Shown here: positions 25,485 to 37,000 of the stretch, piece after piece
How positions within the stretch are numbered: position 1 is the first letter of the stretch
Layout: every line of letters starts with the position of its first letter
DNA from: Protula sp. h YS-2021
Lineage: Eukaryota; Annelida; Polychaeta; Sabellida; Serpulidae
NCBI GenBank assembly: GCA_949752745.1
Contig: OX457026.1
Coordinates: 74,650,742-74,714,741, forward strand
DNA: 64,000 bases
Direction of reading: 5' to 3'
Made by a program: the position numbers and the translations under genes
Notes under the pieces: model-generated
The model's database searches: none
What the model saw: the letters and a program-made list of their open reading frames with translations, nothing else
Told to the model about the DNA's origin: nothing

Positions 25485-25650
25485 GGAAGCAATACGCGAA
25501 TGAGGCTTAGTACGAGGGTACCAACGATTCTGATTGGCTGATATGTAGGCCGGGACTTTTCGAGCTACCACGAGAAAATTTTGTTCCCAAATTACGTGAT
25601 TCTCAAGTGGAGAACGCAAATTACGCTTTTAATTTACTTTATTTCACGGT
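25485..25650 (+). repeat. Right inverted terminal repeat of the DIRS-like element
   Basis: The inverted partner of 21,455-21,640, including GGGTACCAACGATTCT, GGCCGGGACTTTTCGAGCTA and GAGAAAATTTTGTTCCC. It ends near AAGTGGAGAACGCAAATTAC followed by AT-rich flank. Confidence 0.75.
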
Positions 25651-28600
25651 TTTGTTTCAAATATATTCTCTTTTAAATTACATTTTTGCACTCCTCGGCG
25701 ATGCTTTATGACGCACAGGTATACTGTTATGAGCACACACTTTCAGTAATGTGTACCGTTTTCGAAACTGGATGAGCGGGCAATACGACTGCACGTACCT
25801 GCTGGAGGTATCTACCCGATAAAATACTACTGTTTCCTTTATATGCGGCCTGGCAATCATGATATAAAATAGTAAGTACAGCGGTCTCATGCTCTAAAAA
25901 CTATGCTTTTAAAAACAGTAAACAAATTTATGCTGCAAACAACAATAGAATGGGCATAATTTTAACTAAATTTTGTTACGCGAGTGCATACACTTGTTGT
26001 TTATTATAAATTACACCAGAACACTGAGATACGACCATCCCGCAAATTCGACCACTGTTCCGAGAACCAAATTTCATCCATTCATTTCTTTTATAATGGA
26101 ATCCCGCAAATACGACCAAAGACCACTTTTTTCAGTCCGAAATACACTTTTTTATCCCGCAAATAAGACCATTGTTTACTTTCCTTTCGGGGTTGACTTG
26201 AGATGTGCGTAAACAAGTCACATGCATGCCAATTAGGGGGGGGGGGGGGGGGAGGTAGGCAAAGTTTCGCTCGCCATAAATGTAAAATAAAAAAAATGAA
26301 TTTCTGATGTGAGATGTAAACGGAAAGATCTGTCACTTCAAGATAAAGTGGATTTAATTAATTTAGGTAAAGGACAAATGTTTGTTGTTTCTTATTCACC
26401 AACATTCAAGAGTTCATTATGATCCAATAACGTCTCATTATGGGACACCTTACTTGGAACCCCGCAAATAAGACCACCCTGGAAATACGATTTTAGCCCA
26501 GTCCCGCAGGTAGTCGTTTTCGGGGGTTCTGGTGTACTTTTATTAAGTCTTATTGCGTTTCTTATCATTGGTAAATGAAGAAGATTTGGTTGTTTAGAAA
26601 TAAGGATAAGTTTTATCAATATAAACAGCTTTTCATAAATATTTATCATGGAAATCAAACAGCAATATTAAAAGTTTAACTGGTTCGCTTAATACGGCAA
26701 ACTTACGAACTCTTTCAGGTGTCCATTCAACTACCGCTAAGCACTACACTGGCCCAATGTAAGACGCACTTCTTTAAAATTCAAGATTCACATTTAAAAC
26801 TTAATGCAGTTCATAAAATGATTCCACATGAAAAAAAAAAAATAATTTCTTTGCTTTTCTTAGTTTACACAAAGTTCTATTTCAAGCGGCACTTTGTATC
26901 TAAGCATTTTGGAGATAAGTTTAGGCTGGCAACAAGATTTGTTCCAGTTCTCACTCGGCCAATCTCCCAGTAAACATCACAACATGAGTGAGTTATTACC
27001 AAAAAACACATATCGCCGGAGTACACACATTTTTTATTTCTATTTAAAGTGGGGCCCGCTAATAAGTTATTTATATGCATTATATGCACGATTTATACCT
27101 AATTTTTAGAGAATTTTTCATGTCTTGAAAATGCATAATATAGATATGCAGGGTGCCTCGCAAAACTGAAACATAATCAAAAATATGAAAATTTTCATAC
27201 AAAAGAAATGTTAATAATTACTTTCCTTTTATTTTTCTTTATCTTTAATTTTCTGCACATGTCTTACTATAGTTGTTTTGTCCAAACAAGTTTGCCCGAA
27301 CTATTTGAACTGTATTATTTAGATCGTGCAAATGTAATAAACACACATCGTCAAATGAAATGTCAGTAAGTATTTTCCACAGAACTAATTATAAGGTGAA
27401 TCTATGTCTCAATTATGTGTTTCAAAGGAGGGAACATGTATTTTTAATTTGTTTTAATTAAGACGTATATTTTCAAGAACACTGCTCTTAGTGCATTCAT
27501 AATTATACAAGATGAAACGCACAACACTGGTTACTACCAGATCGCGATTTGCAATCTGGATCAACACGGTTGGAAATGTAAGTGAGTCTTCTTATCAGTC
27601 TTGTTCTTTTCCTATGTCTGGCGCGAAGTTCTCTTACTTTTTCCAAGCACTTGTTTTATTAAGCACTTGTACTTTTGATAAAAGACTTTTAAAGCAAATT
27701 TGTTATCAACAACTACGCTTTTTCACACTGTAACACAACTGAAAGTAAATCTATTTCTATTCTGCTGAAATTATTCAGAAATACATAGCACTTTTCAACT
27801 ACAGTAATGCAATAAATCCATTTCCATAAAGCATTCTACACACGAGTGTCGAGAACATCTTTAGATACAATACAATTGTCATTTCACATCACCCCACATC
27901 ATGATCTACCTCATTATTAGTTTCTCTGGAACCCGCAGCTATAAACTCGTTCAGCAATATTCTCACAGACTGAGTCTGGCCTTTCACGAGTTGTGTCCAT
28001 CATTAATTAAGATCGATATTTTAGGAAGAAAACATTTTACATTAGAATTTTTAATATACTGATTATTTTGCCTAAAATAATCTGTAAGGAGAACGTTCTG
28101 CATGTAGTGCGCATGCTCATTGCCAACCATTTAGACGTAAAATTGCGCTGGGATGATCAAGATTCTGTCTTATTAAATTCAATTCATATCGAGAATTCTC
28201 ATATTTTCTGATGACATAAATAATCTTCATTATAAGATCACATGATGGACATTAAGAATATCCGGCCTTTAGACTCCTTGAAATTACTCTTTGGACTTTT
28301 CTAAATTAAATAAAAAATAATACAGTTGGTGCACAGGCATCATTGCACCTGTCCAGTGACGTAATGAGCGCAGGTAAACATGTGTTGTATTACTACAGAT
28401 TTAAATTTCAAAAGAATAATGCCAGTAAAAGTTTGCAATTTAAATGTTTTCTTGCAAACTGGAACAATATACTTTAGTAAAACTGCTTAATTTGGCTTTA
28501 CGCTTTCGTTACAAATGAAGCAGAAATATTATTTTGTGGATTTTAAATTAAGTTAGCGTAATATGGCATTTGCTTATCAGATACCCATAACGCTTAAAAT

Positions 28601-29674
28601 ATTTTTGTGCAATATATGATTATATTCATTGAGAACTGCACAGTTTGTTCGAGGCTCAGTACAAAGCAAGATTCTATGCTTGTTCATCACACGTCAGAAT
28701 ACTAAGAGACCAATCATAAAGAACGCATGAAGGTGGGGGTTAGGTAGGAGTGGGGGCGGGGGGGGGGCATGGGGTCAATGTGTGAAGTCACACATTTGCG
28801 TACTGATGTAGTGAGAAAAAGACTTCTCATATTTTGCGTACGCTATGAATGGCCCTTTGTACCCCAAAGCACTTTACATTAGAATAATACGAAAGCCTAT
28901 TCGCTAACTGCAGCATTTTTGCATGTGTTGTGCATAAAATTATTACATCATTGCATTGCAATGCGACGGATTACACGACATGCCATGGCATTCTACGACT
29001 GCAGTCGCCCGCAAAACGTGAATTCGGTGACCGTGGAATTCGACAGCATGTCGCAACATTCCATGGCATTCTCTGTTGGAAAATCTTGCCACTACCACGG
29101 CAGCAGCATATACGAACAGGCTTTCGTAGAATAAATAAGCTGTCACAAGAATCTTCATTATTCAACTACTTTGTTGAAGTAATAGATAACACACCTAAAT
29201 ATCTAAGTTCTTTCAAATGCAAGCAATGTACATCGTCCATCTAAAGAGAACTGAATGAGGAAAGGGTTCAGCTTAAAGTGGTCTGATCAGAGCAATGCCA
29301 GCATCCATTATTAATTGAGTCCTGTCAACGAGACATTGATTGTTGCTAGCACGCCGTCGCTACGTCATAGCTTAGAGATAACGCCCCGGAATGGCATATT
29401 ATTGTTATGTGTCCCACAACTCAAGTTGTACGATATTCCAAACCACTCCTCTGAGATAAGAGTAAACACATTTCTACCTGTCTCGCTCTCAAAACCATTG
29501 TGATTTGATCTAGCAAGTGAAATAAAACAACGCATAAAGTGATCGATGATACAGACAATCTTTTTTTTCTACCATAGTAAAATTTTAAGTTCATATCTAA
29601 TGGTCAAAATGTTTAAATACAACGTCCTGTTGTTAAACAGCACATTCAAATCCATTAAAGAAGCATTTTTTTTT
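25651..29674. other. Intergenic DNA between the DIRS-like element and castor
   Basis: No supported gene. Around 26,039-26,520 the phrase CCCGCAAATAAGACCA or a close variant recurs at about 26,039, 26,103, 26,156 and 26,461, a dispersed-repeat signature. Poly-G occurs near 26,236. Overlapping open frames at 28,919-29,244 on both strands show no protein motif. The part nearest 29,675 is the presumed 3' UTR of castor, but I found no convincing AATAAA on the minus strand close to the stop. Confidence 0.5.
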
Positions 29675-31071
29675 TCACGCGGAATGGACTGCTTTGTTGT
29701 GGTTTGAAATCATCTGCTGCCCATGCGCAATGAAGCTGCACTTGCCGTCGCTCTGCGTGCAATGGTAATGGGTCTGGCGACCGCTGTAGCTACACTGGCT
29801 GTGCGAACACGTCTCTGAGGCCATGACCTTCAAGAATCCCTGCGCTGATATCGCTTCCTGTTTCTGGTGGTGCTTCCGGTGCGCCTGCACTTTGGACAGC
29901 TCTAGACAGATGAAGAGGCATTTTAAGCAATGGTAGTGTGTGCTTTTACCACTGTGTTCACAATCAGGTCGGTCACAATCTTGCGAGAGTTTGAATTGTC
30001 GGAATTCATTGCCCAGGACTTCATCGGTTTTGCGATGTCGTTCGGTGTGTTGCAATAAGCGATTGCGATCAGCAGTACCGAAAATACAGTCACTTCTGCA
30101 GCAGTGGTAATGGGTTAAATTCAGACGATATGTGCAGCGCTCCACCGCACAGTCGTTTGAGCTGGTGTATCTTCCAAAACCATCCGGTATATCCGTGTTA
30201 CTCGGCTGCCTGCGTGTTCGCACAGCTGCCTTAGGGCTACTCGCATGCGAGCGATGTCTCTTGGTTTCAATGCCGACAGCGTCACTGCCACTAGCTTCAG
30301 TAAAATCAAAGTGCCTCGAGATCGATCGTTTACGGCCTGATCGTCTCACACTACTGGTATCACCGTGACTACCTAAAGATATTTCCTCCAGCGTTTCTTC
30401 GCTTGTCGCATTTTCGTCGATTTCTAATGGTCTCTCTTCGTCATCATCTTCTTTCTCCCCCATGAAGTTTTCCGCCTTATTCATCGCACTTGCGTCTAAT
30501 TGCTCCGCTGTTATTTGCTCCCCGGTTTCTTTCTCCAATTCAAAATTTTCCTTTTGACTTTTCTGAAGCATATTTGTGAATTCCATGGGATTCAAATTCA
30601 GCGACGAAGATTCGGGATCGTCATCGAGCTCCGACTCGCTTTCCGATTGACTCGACGCGTTCTCTTTTTGCGCCAGACCGAAGCTGTTGTTTAGCTGCGG
30701 ATGGTCTGGCGCGGTCTGCGGAGTGGCTATTTTTGGCACAGTCATACGCGGCAGAAACCTCCCAGATATGTTATTAGACTTATCAAGTACCACGCCGTGC
30801 TTTGCCGCGTGGTTCTTCAAACGAATCGGATCACAAAAGGCTTGATTACAATCAAAACAATGATAATGGTCCTTCTTCTTGAGTTTACAAAATGGACGGC
30901 CGCAATTTGTGTTGACCCTATAATGCATCTTCATCAGCATCTGAGTCCAGTTCAGTTGTGGGGTGACGTTAGAGCCTTTCTGCTGTAGCAAACTGGCCAA
31001 AGGGAGGTTGGTCTGTGTTACCTCTGCTGGTTTAGGCAGCAGTGGAATGGTCATCTTCAGTGGACTTGAAC
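29675..31071 (-). CDS. CASZ1: castor coding exon 12 (fingers 9-12, stop)
   Basis: 1,397 bases, last coding exon. Starts [15 protein letters not shown] and holds an additional finger, CGRPFC then [15 protein letters not shown] and HAAKHG, not seen at this place in vertebrate CASZ1 as I recall it. A long acidic/Ser-rich linker follows, then a basic patch [12 protein letters not shown] and three tandem fingers (each with THYHC). It ends [13 protein letters not shown]. Confidence 0.94.
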
Positions 31072-34000
31072 CTTATAAACAGAAGGAAAATTTGTTGTTT
31101 ATACACTGGAGGGCTGGGTTCATCACTTTCGAAATTTGTATATAACTGTACTTAATTAACGTTGTTCATAAATTATTTTGAGAAGTAGATTTCATCTTAA
31201 ATGAATATTTTTATGAATAATCACCGTATTTTTCTAAAATCACAAAATGATTATCAATTGATATATTCGTATGTTTATTTGACTTATTTGATTGGCACCT
31301 TATTTGAATATTTACCTGGAGGCGTTACCATTGGCAACGGATCATCTATTGGCTGAATGACAATAGGAGCCACAGTCGTCGTTGGACTAATCCCATGGCT
31401 GCCAACAGGTGCTTGAAGAGGACTTGGAACACTGTACTGAGGCAATGGGACGGAAGTGAAGGACATGGCGCTCACAATAGCCGAGCCGGAGACTGTGTTC
31501 GCAGGGTAATGGGCTTCTGGAGATGTCACGATGCTCTGGGCTGGATTTGGCAGAAGAATGGGCAAGCCATCAGCACCCCGTAACACATTGCTCTGTACGA
31601 GCGCACTTTTGCTGACAACGGATTTGTTCGCTTCGCCGTTCTGTAGTGAAGCGTTTGGAATGGCTACTCCCGGCGATATGGTCAGCCCCATTTCCGCCAT
31701 GACGTGCTTCTTATTGTGCTGACTCATGGTGCTATACCTCACAAAGGAATAATCGCACTTTGGACGGACGCAGTGGAAATGTCTATTCACCTTATTATTA
31801 TGACAATGAGGTCTACGACAATTGACGTTTCGATCAAAGAACTCGAATCCCTCTTGGATGATAACAAAATTATGGAAGTCCTTGGCGTGTAGATTAAGAA
31901 CATCTCTGTTATCAGTCGCATGGTGGCACCGCTGTCGCACGCAGTGATAATGCTCTTTTAAGTGATACACGCACTTGTCATCAGCACAGGGCTCGTGCGC
32001 CTCGAATTTCTTATAACCAAATGCTATGGGATCGCTTGTCCCATACATTCCTACTTGGGCTCGAATCGTCTGTTCATCCATCTCAATTTTCGGCACAACA
32101 GGTATTTCATGTTTGGGGAACTTGGGAGGGCGGCCCCGTCGTCTTTTTAAGTTGCTTTCTTTTTGCATGAATGCCATGGATGGCTTGCGTCCGTTCGAAC
32201 GAGCGTATTCATGGGTGTGATAATGCTCCAAGCGCTGGAATACGTTGCCTGATTCGGGTATGACCTCTTGACAACCCGTCTGTAAACAAAGCGATAAAAT
32301 CAGGTATTCGTATTCACTCTCTGACCCCAAACGCAAACACACGTATAAAATTAACAAAGGCAAACTCGGATTGAGTTTTAATATTTCATTTACATTTTCA
32401 TGTTTAAAATGTAGAAAAGGAATTTCAGTGTGACCATTGGAATATGATAAGCATTGGCAGCACCAAAACAAACACCAGCGCCCCTTTCCCTTTCCCTGTA
32501 ATAAACTCATATAAGCACTGACAATTACCCATAAGCAATGGTAATGTTTTTCTTGTTTATAATATTGACAGGTATCCACGCAAGGAGCATCTGACGCATA
32601 GGCCATGTACGACAACTCCGTGATTCTGTCCAGCTGTTCGTGGTGTCTGAAAAAAGGCGGAAATGCACTTTTGTTAAAAAAAACTGCTACTTATTTATGA
32701 CTGACTAGAGACGTGAATCTTCTGCATAACAAGTGATCACAAACACTAAGAACGGCTCAGTTTTATCCACAGTGGTTTGTTAGGTGAGTCAAGCTTAGTA
32801 ATATGTATTACCGGTGTGTATATTTCGCACATGCAATGCTCTCACTTTTCTTGCTACGGATGTTATCCAAAATAATATAACATTTATGTATGTCATTTAT
32901 ATCATTTATATGAGTTATATCATTTTATTTTACTTATCTCGTAATGAACTCTCGAGTACCTTGAAAAGAATCTCAAGTACGAGTACCTTCGCGAGTACCT
33001 TCTCGAGTACTTTGAAATGAATCTCAAATTACAGCGTGGAAGATGACAAAAATAGAAAGGAGTATGATTTTCATCGAGAAATAGCTTATGGCTAATAGAG
33101 AAAGCTGATACCTGGCATGATCCCGCACACCGTCCTTGGACCGGAAAAGCATGCCACAGGTTGGGCTGTTACAGTGGTAGTGATCCTTATATAAAAACTG
33201 ACAGCGCGAATGGCACGGGTCATTTGCTGTGTATCTGGAAATATAGTATATAAAGACTGGTGTAAAAACGGTATTCTGGGCTTGATTGTTTGATCACGGT
33301 GTGCGAATATATATCAATCATCCACTCATGTTAACACATTTCTTTGGCTAAATGTCACGAATCAGTAAATTACAGCAAATTCTCAGCAAAAAAAAAAAAA
33401 AAACCTCTGCAGTAGTGGGGAAATGGGGATTCTGGAACAGAATTCCAGAACAGAATTTTGTTCCAGAATCCCCGTATTAGTATGGCGTCACGTGATGATA
33501 GACAGATGGTATTAGTGGGCGAGGCTTGATGTCACGTGATTGATGACGTCACGATGATTGATTGTTCCAGAATCCCCCTGGGGTTCTGGAACAACATTCT
33601 GTTGCAGAATCCTGTTCCAGAATCCCCATTTTCCCCTACTCTCTGCCAAGTTCTTACGATCCGCAAAAATTACTGGGGCAAAAAAAGAGCGCTAAACTAC
33701 AGCAACAACTTAGCAAAGTGATTAAGGTTTTTATGAATCTGAAAAAGTACACATAAAGTAGGGCCTGTGAATTACGAAATGAATCAAAAAGTGGTCTAAT
33801 TCAGCGGGCTCTTTATTCTGGAAGTCTACGAAAGAATTACCGTGGGATCGCGAGGTGGTCTTGATTCAGAAGTGGCCGTATCGAGAAGTCCTACTGTACA
33901 CATATATAATTTCAGTTAACATTTTAAAACAACGACGGCTCGTAATAGTTTTTAGTAGAGAAATTTGTTTCCCCCTTCGCCAGCGCTAACTCCAACCACT

Positions 34001-37000
34001 CTAGAACGCGTTTTGCGCCCCCGTGTATCTTTTCTACCATCATTTATGGCTTCAACAGTTAATAATTAGTTTAATAGTGGCTTTTAAGATATTCAGAGAT
34101 GCATCACCTTGTGAGGAACCTTTTCCATGTTTCGTCTCTTTCCTTCTTCTCATTGACGGGTGGAGAAGTCTTGGGAACAAATCCAGCCGGTGATTTCCCC
34201 ATTTGGGGACTGTCCGCCCTGGCCCCATTTGCTTCTTTCTCGACGTCATTAGTCAATTTTGTATGTGCCTCGAGGAGCTGATCTGGCAGTGGGATGTTCA
34301 GTGATGCACTCAAACCCGTATTCGCCTGTAAGTATTCCGTCATAATTCATGGATGAGGACGTTATGTGTGCGTGAACACAGTGCGTGATTATAGAACACC
34401 GGTTCACATTTACTTGCTTTATTTTTACATCCAGCAATGAAAAAAAATATCTCTAGTTCGTTTTTGGTGTCGTAAAAGTAAAGTCAGATATCTTAAATTT
34501 ACTTAATTTCAAACAAAAATATCTGAAATTCTTAATAAATGTGAAAATGGCATTCATCACTGGGTGCTTTCCGTATATCCATTTACAACAGTGGCAGTGA
34601 CCTAAATAATAATCCATATTTGTCACTTCAACCAATGAATATGTCTTAAAATTTACAAGAAAAAAATGTGTACTTCTTTAAAGTAAGAAAAAGGGTTACA
34701 GAATGAATTTTGTTGTCTGTCTAAATTATATTTTCAACAAACAGTATTGTCTAGTTTAAACAAATAAACCTACGTTCATTCTGGTGCCCATCGATAATGC
34801 CCCTGGGTGAGTCTGACTCAGTAGATCTCCACTTAAGGCTAAAGAATCATCGTCATCGTCTTCTGGTTCACTTTTCATCATCTCGTCGTCACGTTGGAAA
34901 CTGTCATCGGTATGTTGTGTGACGTCATGACCATATGCCGCGCTGTCGTCACCACATGGCGTCACGTTCTCGTCGCCGTGTGTCGTATCCTCCTCATCCA
35001 CTCTGTCCTCCGTCACTGCCGATGACGTGCTTTCAGAATCATCGACTTTCTGATCGAATTCACCGACTTGTCTCGGGCGCGCATTGGTAAGATAATCCAT
35101 CAAGCTCGTGTCACTGGATTCGTCTTTCGCGGGGTTCGGTACAAGACCCACTGGCTGTGTGCTCTGTGTATTGTACTGTGCTAAGGCTGGGTTGAGGATA
35201 GCGGAACGGTCTTTGCTGAAATTGTTTGACTTGTATTTACGGTAAGCGAATTCGATTTCACGCCGCTCGTGTTTGCGCTTGTGTGACAGCAGTTGGCTCG
35301 TGGAATGAAGAACATAATCACAACCTGCCAAAAATGCAAGACCATTCAGAGCAGTTGAAACCTTATTCATGCTAAAAGCGTCACCACAGGATACATTTTA
35401 TGAAGTCGATGCGCGAGGCCGTGTGTTGATGGAGGGAGGGGAGGGACGGCCTGGGTGAGACGGGGTCAGTATATTCATCATACACCTTGTGATTAAACTG
35501 TTGGAATCGTATGAGTAACGATACAAGGATAATCCTTCGAGCAACCACTGACTGCTTTGTAGGCTGACGTCATCGTTGATATCCATGACAATACAGAGAC
35601 CATTACTCGTGAATACATAGAGTTCCCCATGAGCCATTACATAATATCATCATTTTTTTAATATAAATAGTCAGCGATCTAACGTGGACAGATTATGCTA
35701 CTGCAAACGCCACTAGCAAATATGTAGACATGCAGATTATGCCACTGCGAACGCCACCAGCAAATATGCAGAAATTGATGTCACAGTACAGTGCATACAA
35801 CTCACCTGCCCTGATGCAGTGAATGTGGTTGGAGACTTTACTGTAGCGGCATCCTGGGTAGAAGCAACTGTCATACTTCATAAACTTCTTGAAGCCGTCT
35901 TTAGCCAAAATGTCATCTTTCTGGTGGAAGGTCTTGTGTTTTTCTGTGAAATCATCGCATTACTGCTTTTATGAATAAATTCCAATAGGGCGGTTGTGAT
36001 TTTGCAACATGGAAAAAATTTAATAACTTCTGGAGATTAAAAATATGTAACATGACGTATGCATACTTGAATGAATAAATGACATAAATAACAATACTTT
36101 TTTCTTTTGAAATTGTGTTTGATATTTGAGACTTATAAATTTGAAATTTATCGCAAACAGAGTTTAAATGGCAAACCTCGTGTAATATATAAGTGCTGTG
36201 GTAATAGACATACCAATATCGGCCTTGTTTTTGAATGTGAAGGTGCATTCGGGACGTCTGCAATGGAAATGTGTAGTCCTCTGTCCATAGAAGGGACAGG
36301 CCTGGTTGCCGCAGTCTTCAGTGGCCCTGAATCTCTGGAATCCTAGCTGCATGATGGTCGAGTTCTTACGATGGTAGTTCGCATGCATTTGCACGTCAGA
36401 TGTACTGATGTAGACTTTGTTACAGCCAGCCTGCAATTTGTGCCAAGCACTATACATTCTGATGATACAATAATTTAGAATTAGCAAACACTGAAGCGTA
36501 TTGTTACATGACCTGGGTAAATGCTGCATCTGATTAGCCGATTCCAAAATCAATCATTTTTCAATGTTGACCGGAACGCAAAAGCCGATAATATTACAGT
36601 TATTTATAAACAAAACGTCAGGTAAGCATTATGCTTTAAATCAGATATCAACTTATTGACTTGAATTAAATGTTGAAGTAAATAACTGAGGTCAACATTA
36701 TCAACTGACCAGCACAGAAAAGAATGCAAGTTTGCATTAATATTAGTGTTTCAGATCAGCCATTGTTTATTGGATATAAAATTATACGTTTAAACAGCGA
36801 ACAGAAAATACATGGAGTACTTTCACAATAACGCAAGGTTTTGATGCGATGGTCACGTGTAATCTGGTGTGACTGATACTGCTCATTGACTGGACAAAAT
36901 AGAGTGAATTAAAAATATACCATAACCAGATTTAGGGTAGCAATATCACTTTAATTTAGTAGAAGCTTGAATTCTTCCTGGGAGGAAGGGGGGGGGGGCA

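Larger units (their letters stand above)
21425..25650 (+). mobile_element. Decayed DIRS-like retrotransposon with inverted terminal repeats
   Basis: The sequence at 21,455-21,640 recurs in reverse complement at about 25,485-25,640 (shared blocks GGGTACCAACGATTCT, GAGAAAATTTT, GATTCTC), giving inverted terminal repeats. Just inside the right end, 25,320-25,440 is made of two parts. The first matches the outer end of the left repeat in the same sense as the right repeat (CATATAAAAGT, AGATAAGCGAATT). The second is the reverse complement of the outer right end (GTAATTCACATTCTCCAC). That is the DIRS-type internal complementary region. A tyrosine recombinase remnant lies inside. Gag and RT parts are mostly gone. 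The outer boundaries are approximate. Confidence 0.7.

Noticed and set aside
28919..29244. Overlapping frames on both strands near 29 kb, up to 104 codons
   Set aside because: No motif, several frames open at once in a locally GC-richer patch, no exon signals that I could defend.
30121..30988. Several open frames in other frames of castor exon 12
   Set aside because: They overlap the strongly supported castor frame and have no independent motifs.
31284..32615. Single 443-codon open frame across castor exons 10 and 11
   Set aside because: It reads through an intron with good GT-AG sites. The spliced form restores the conserved finger 6, so the continuous frame is not taken as the main product; the openness itself is reported as a finding.
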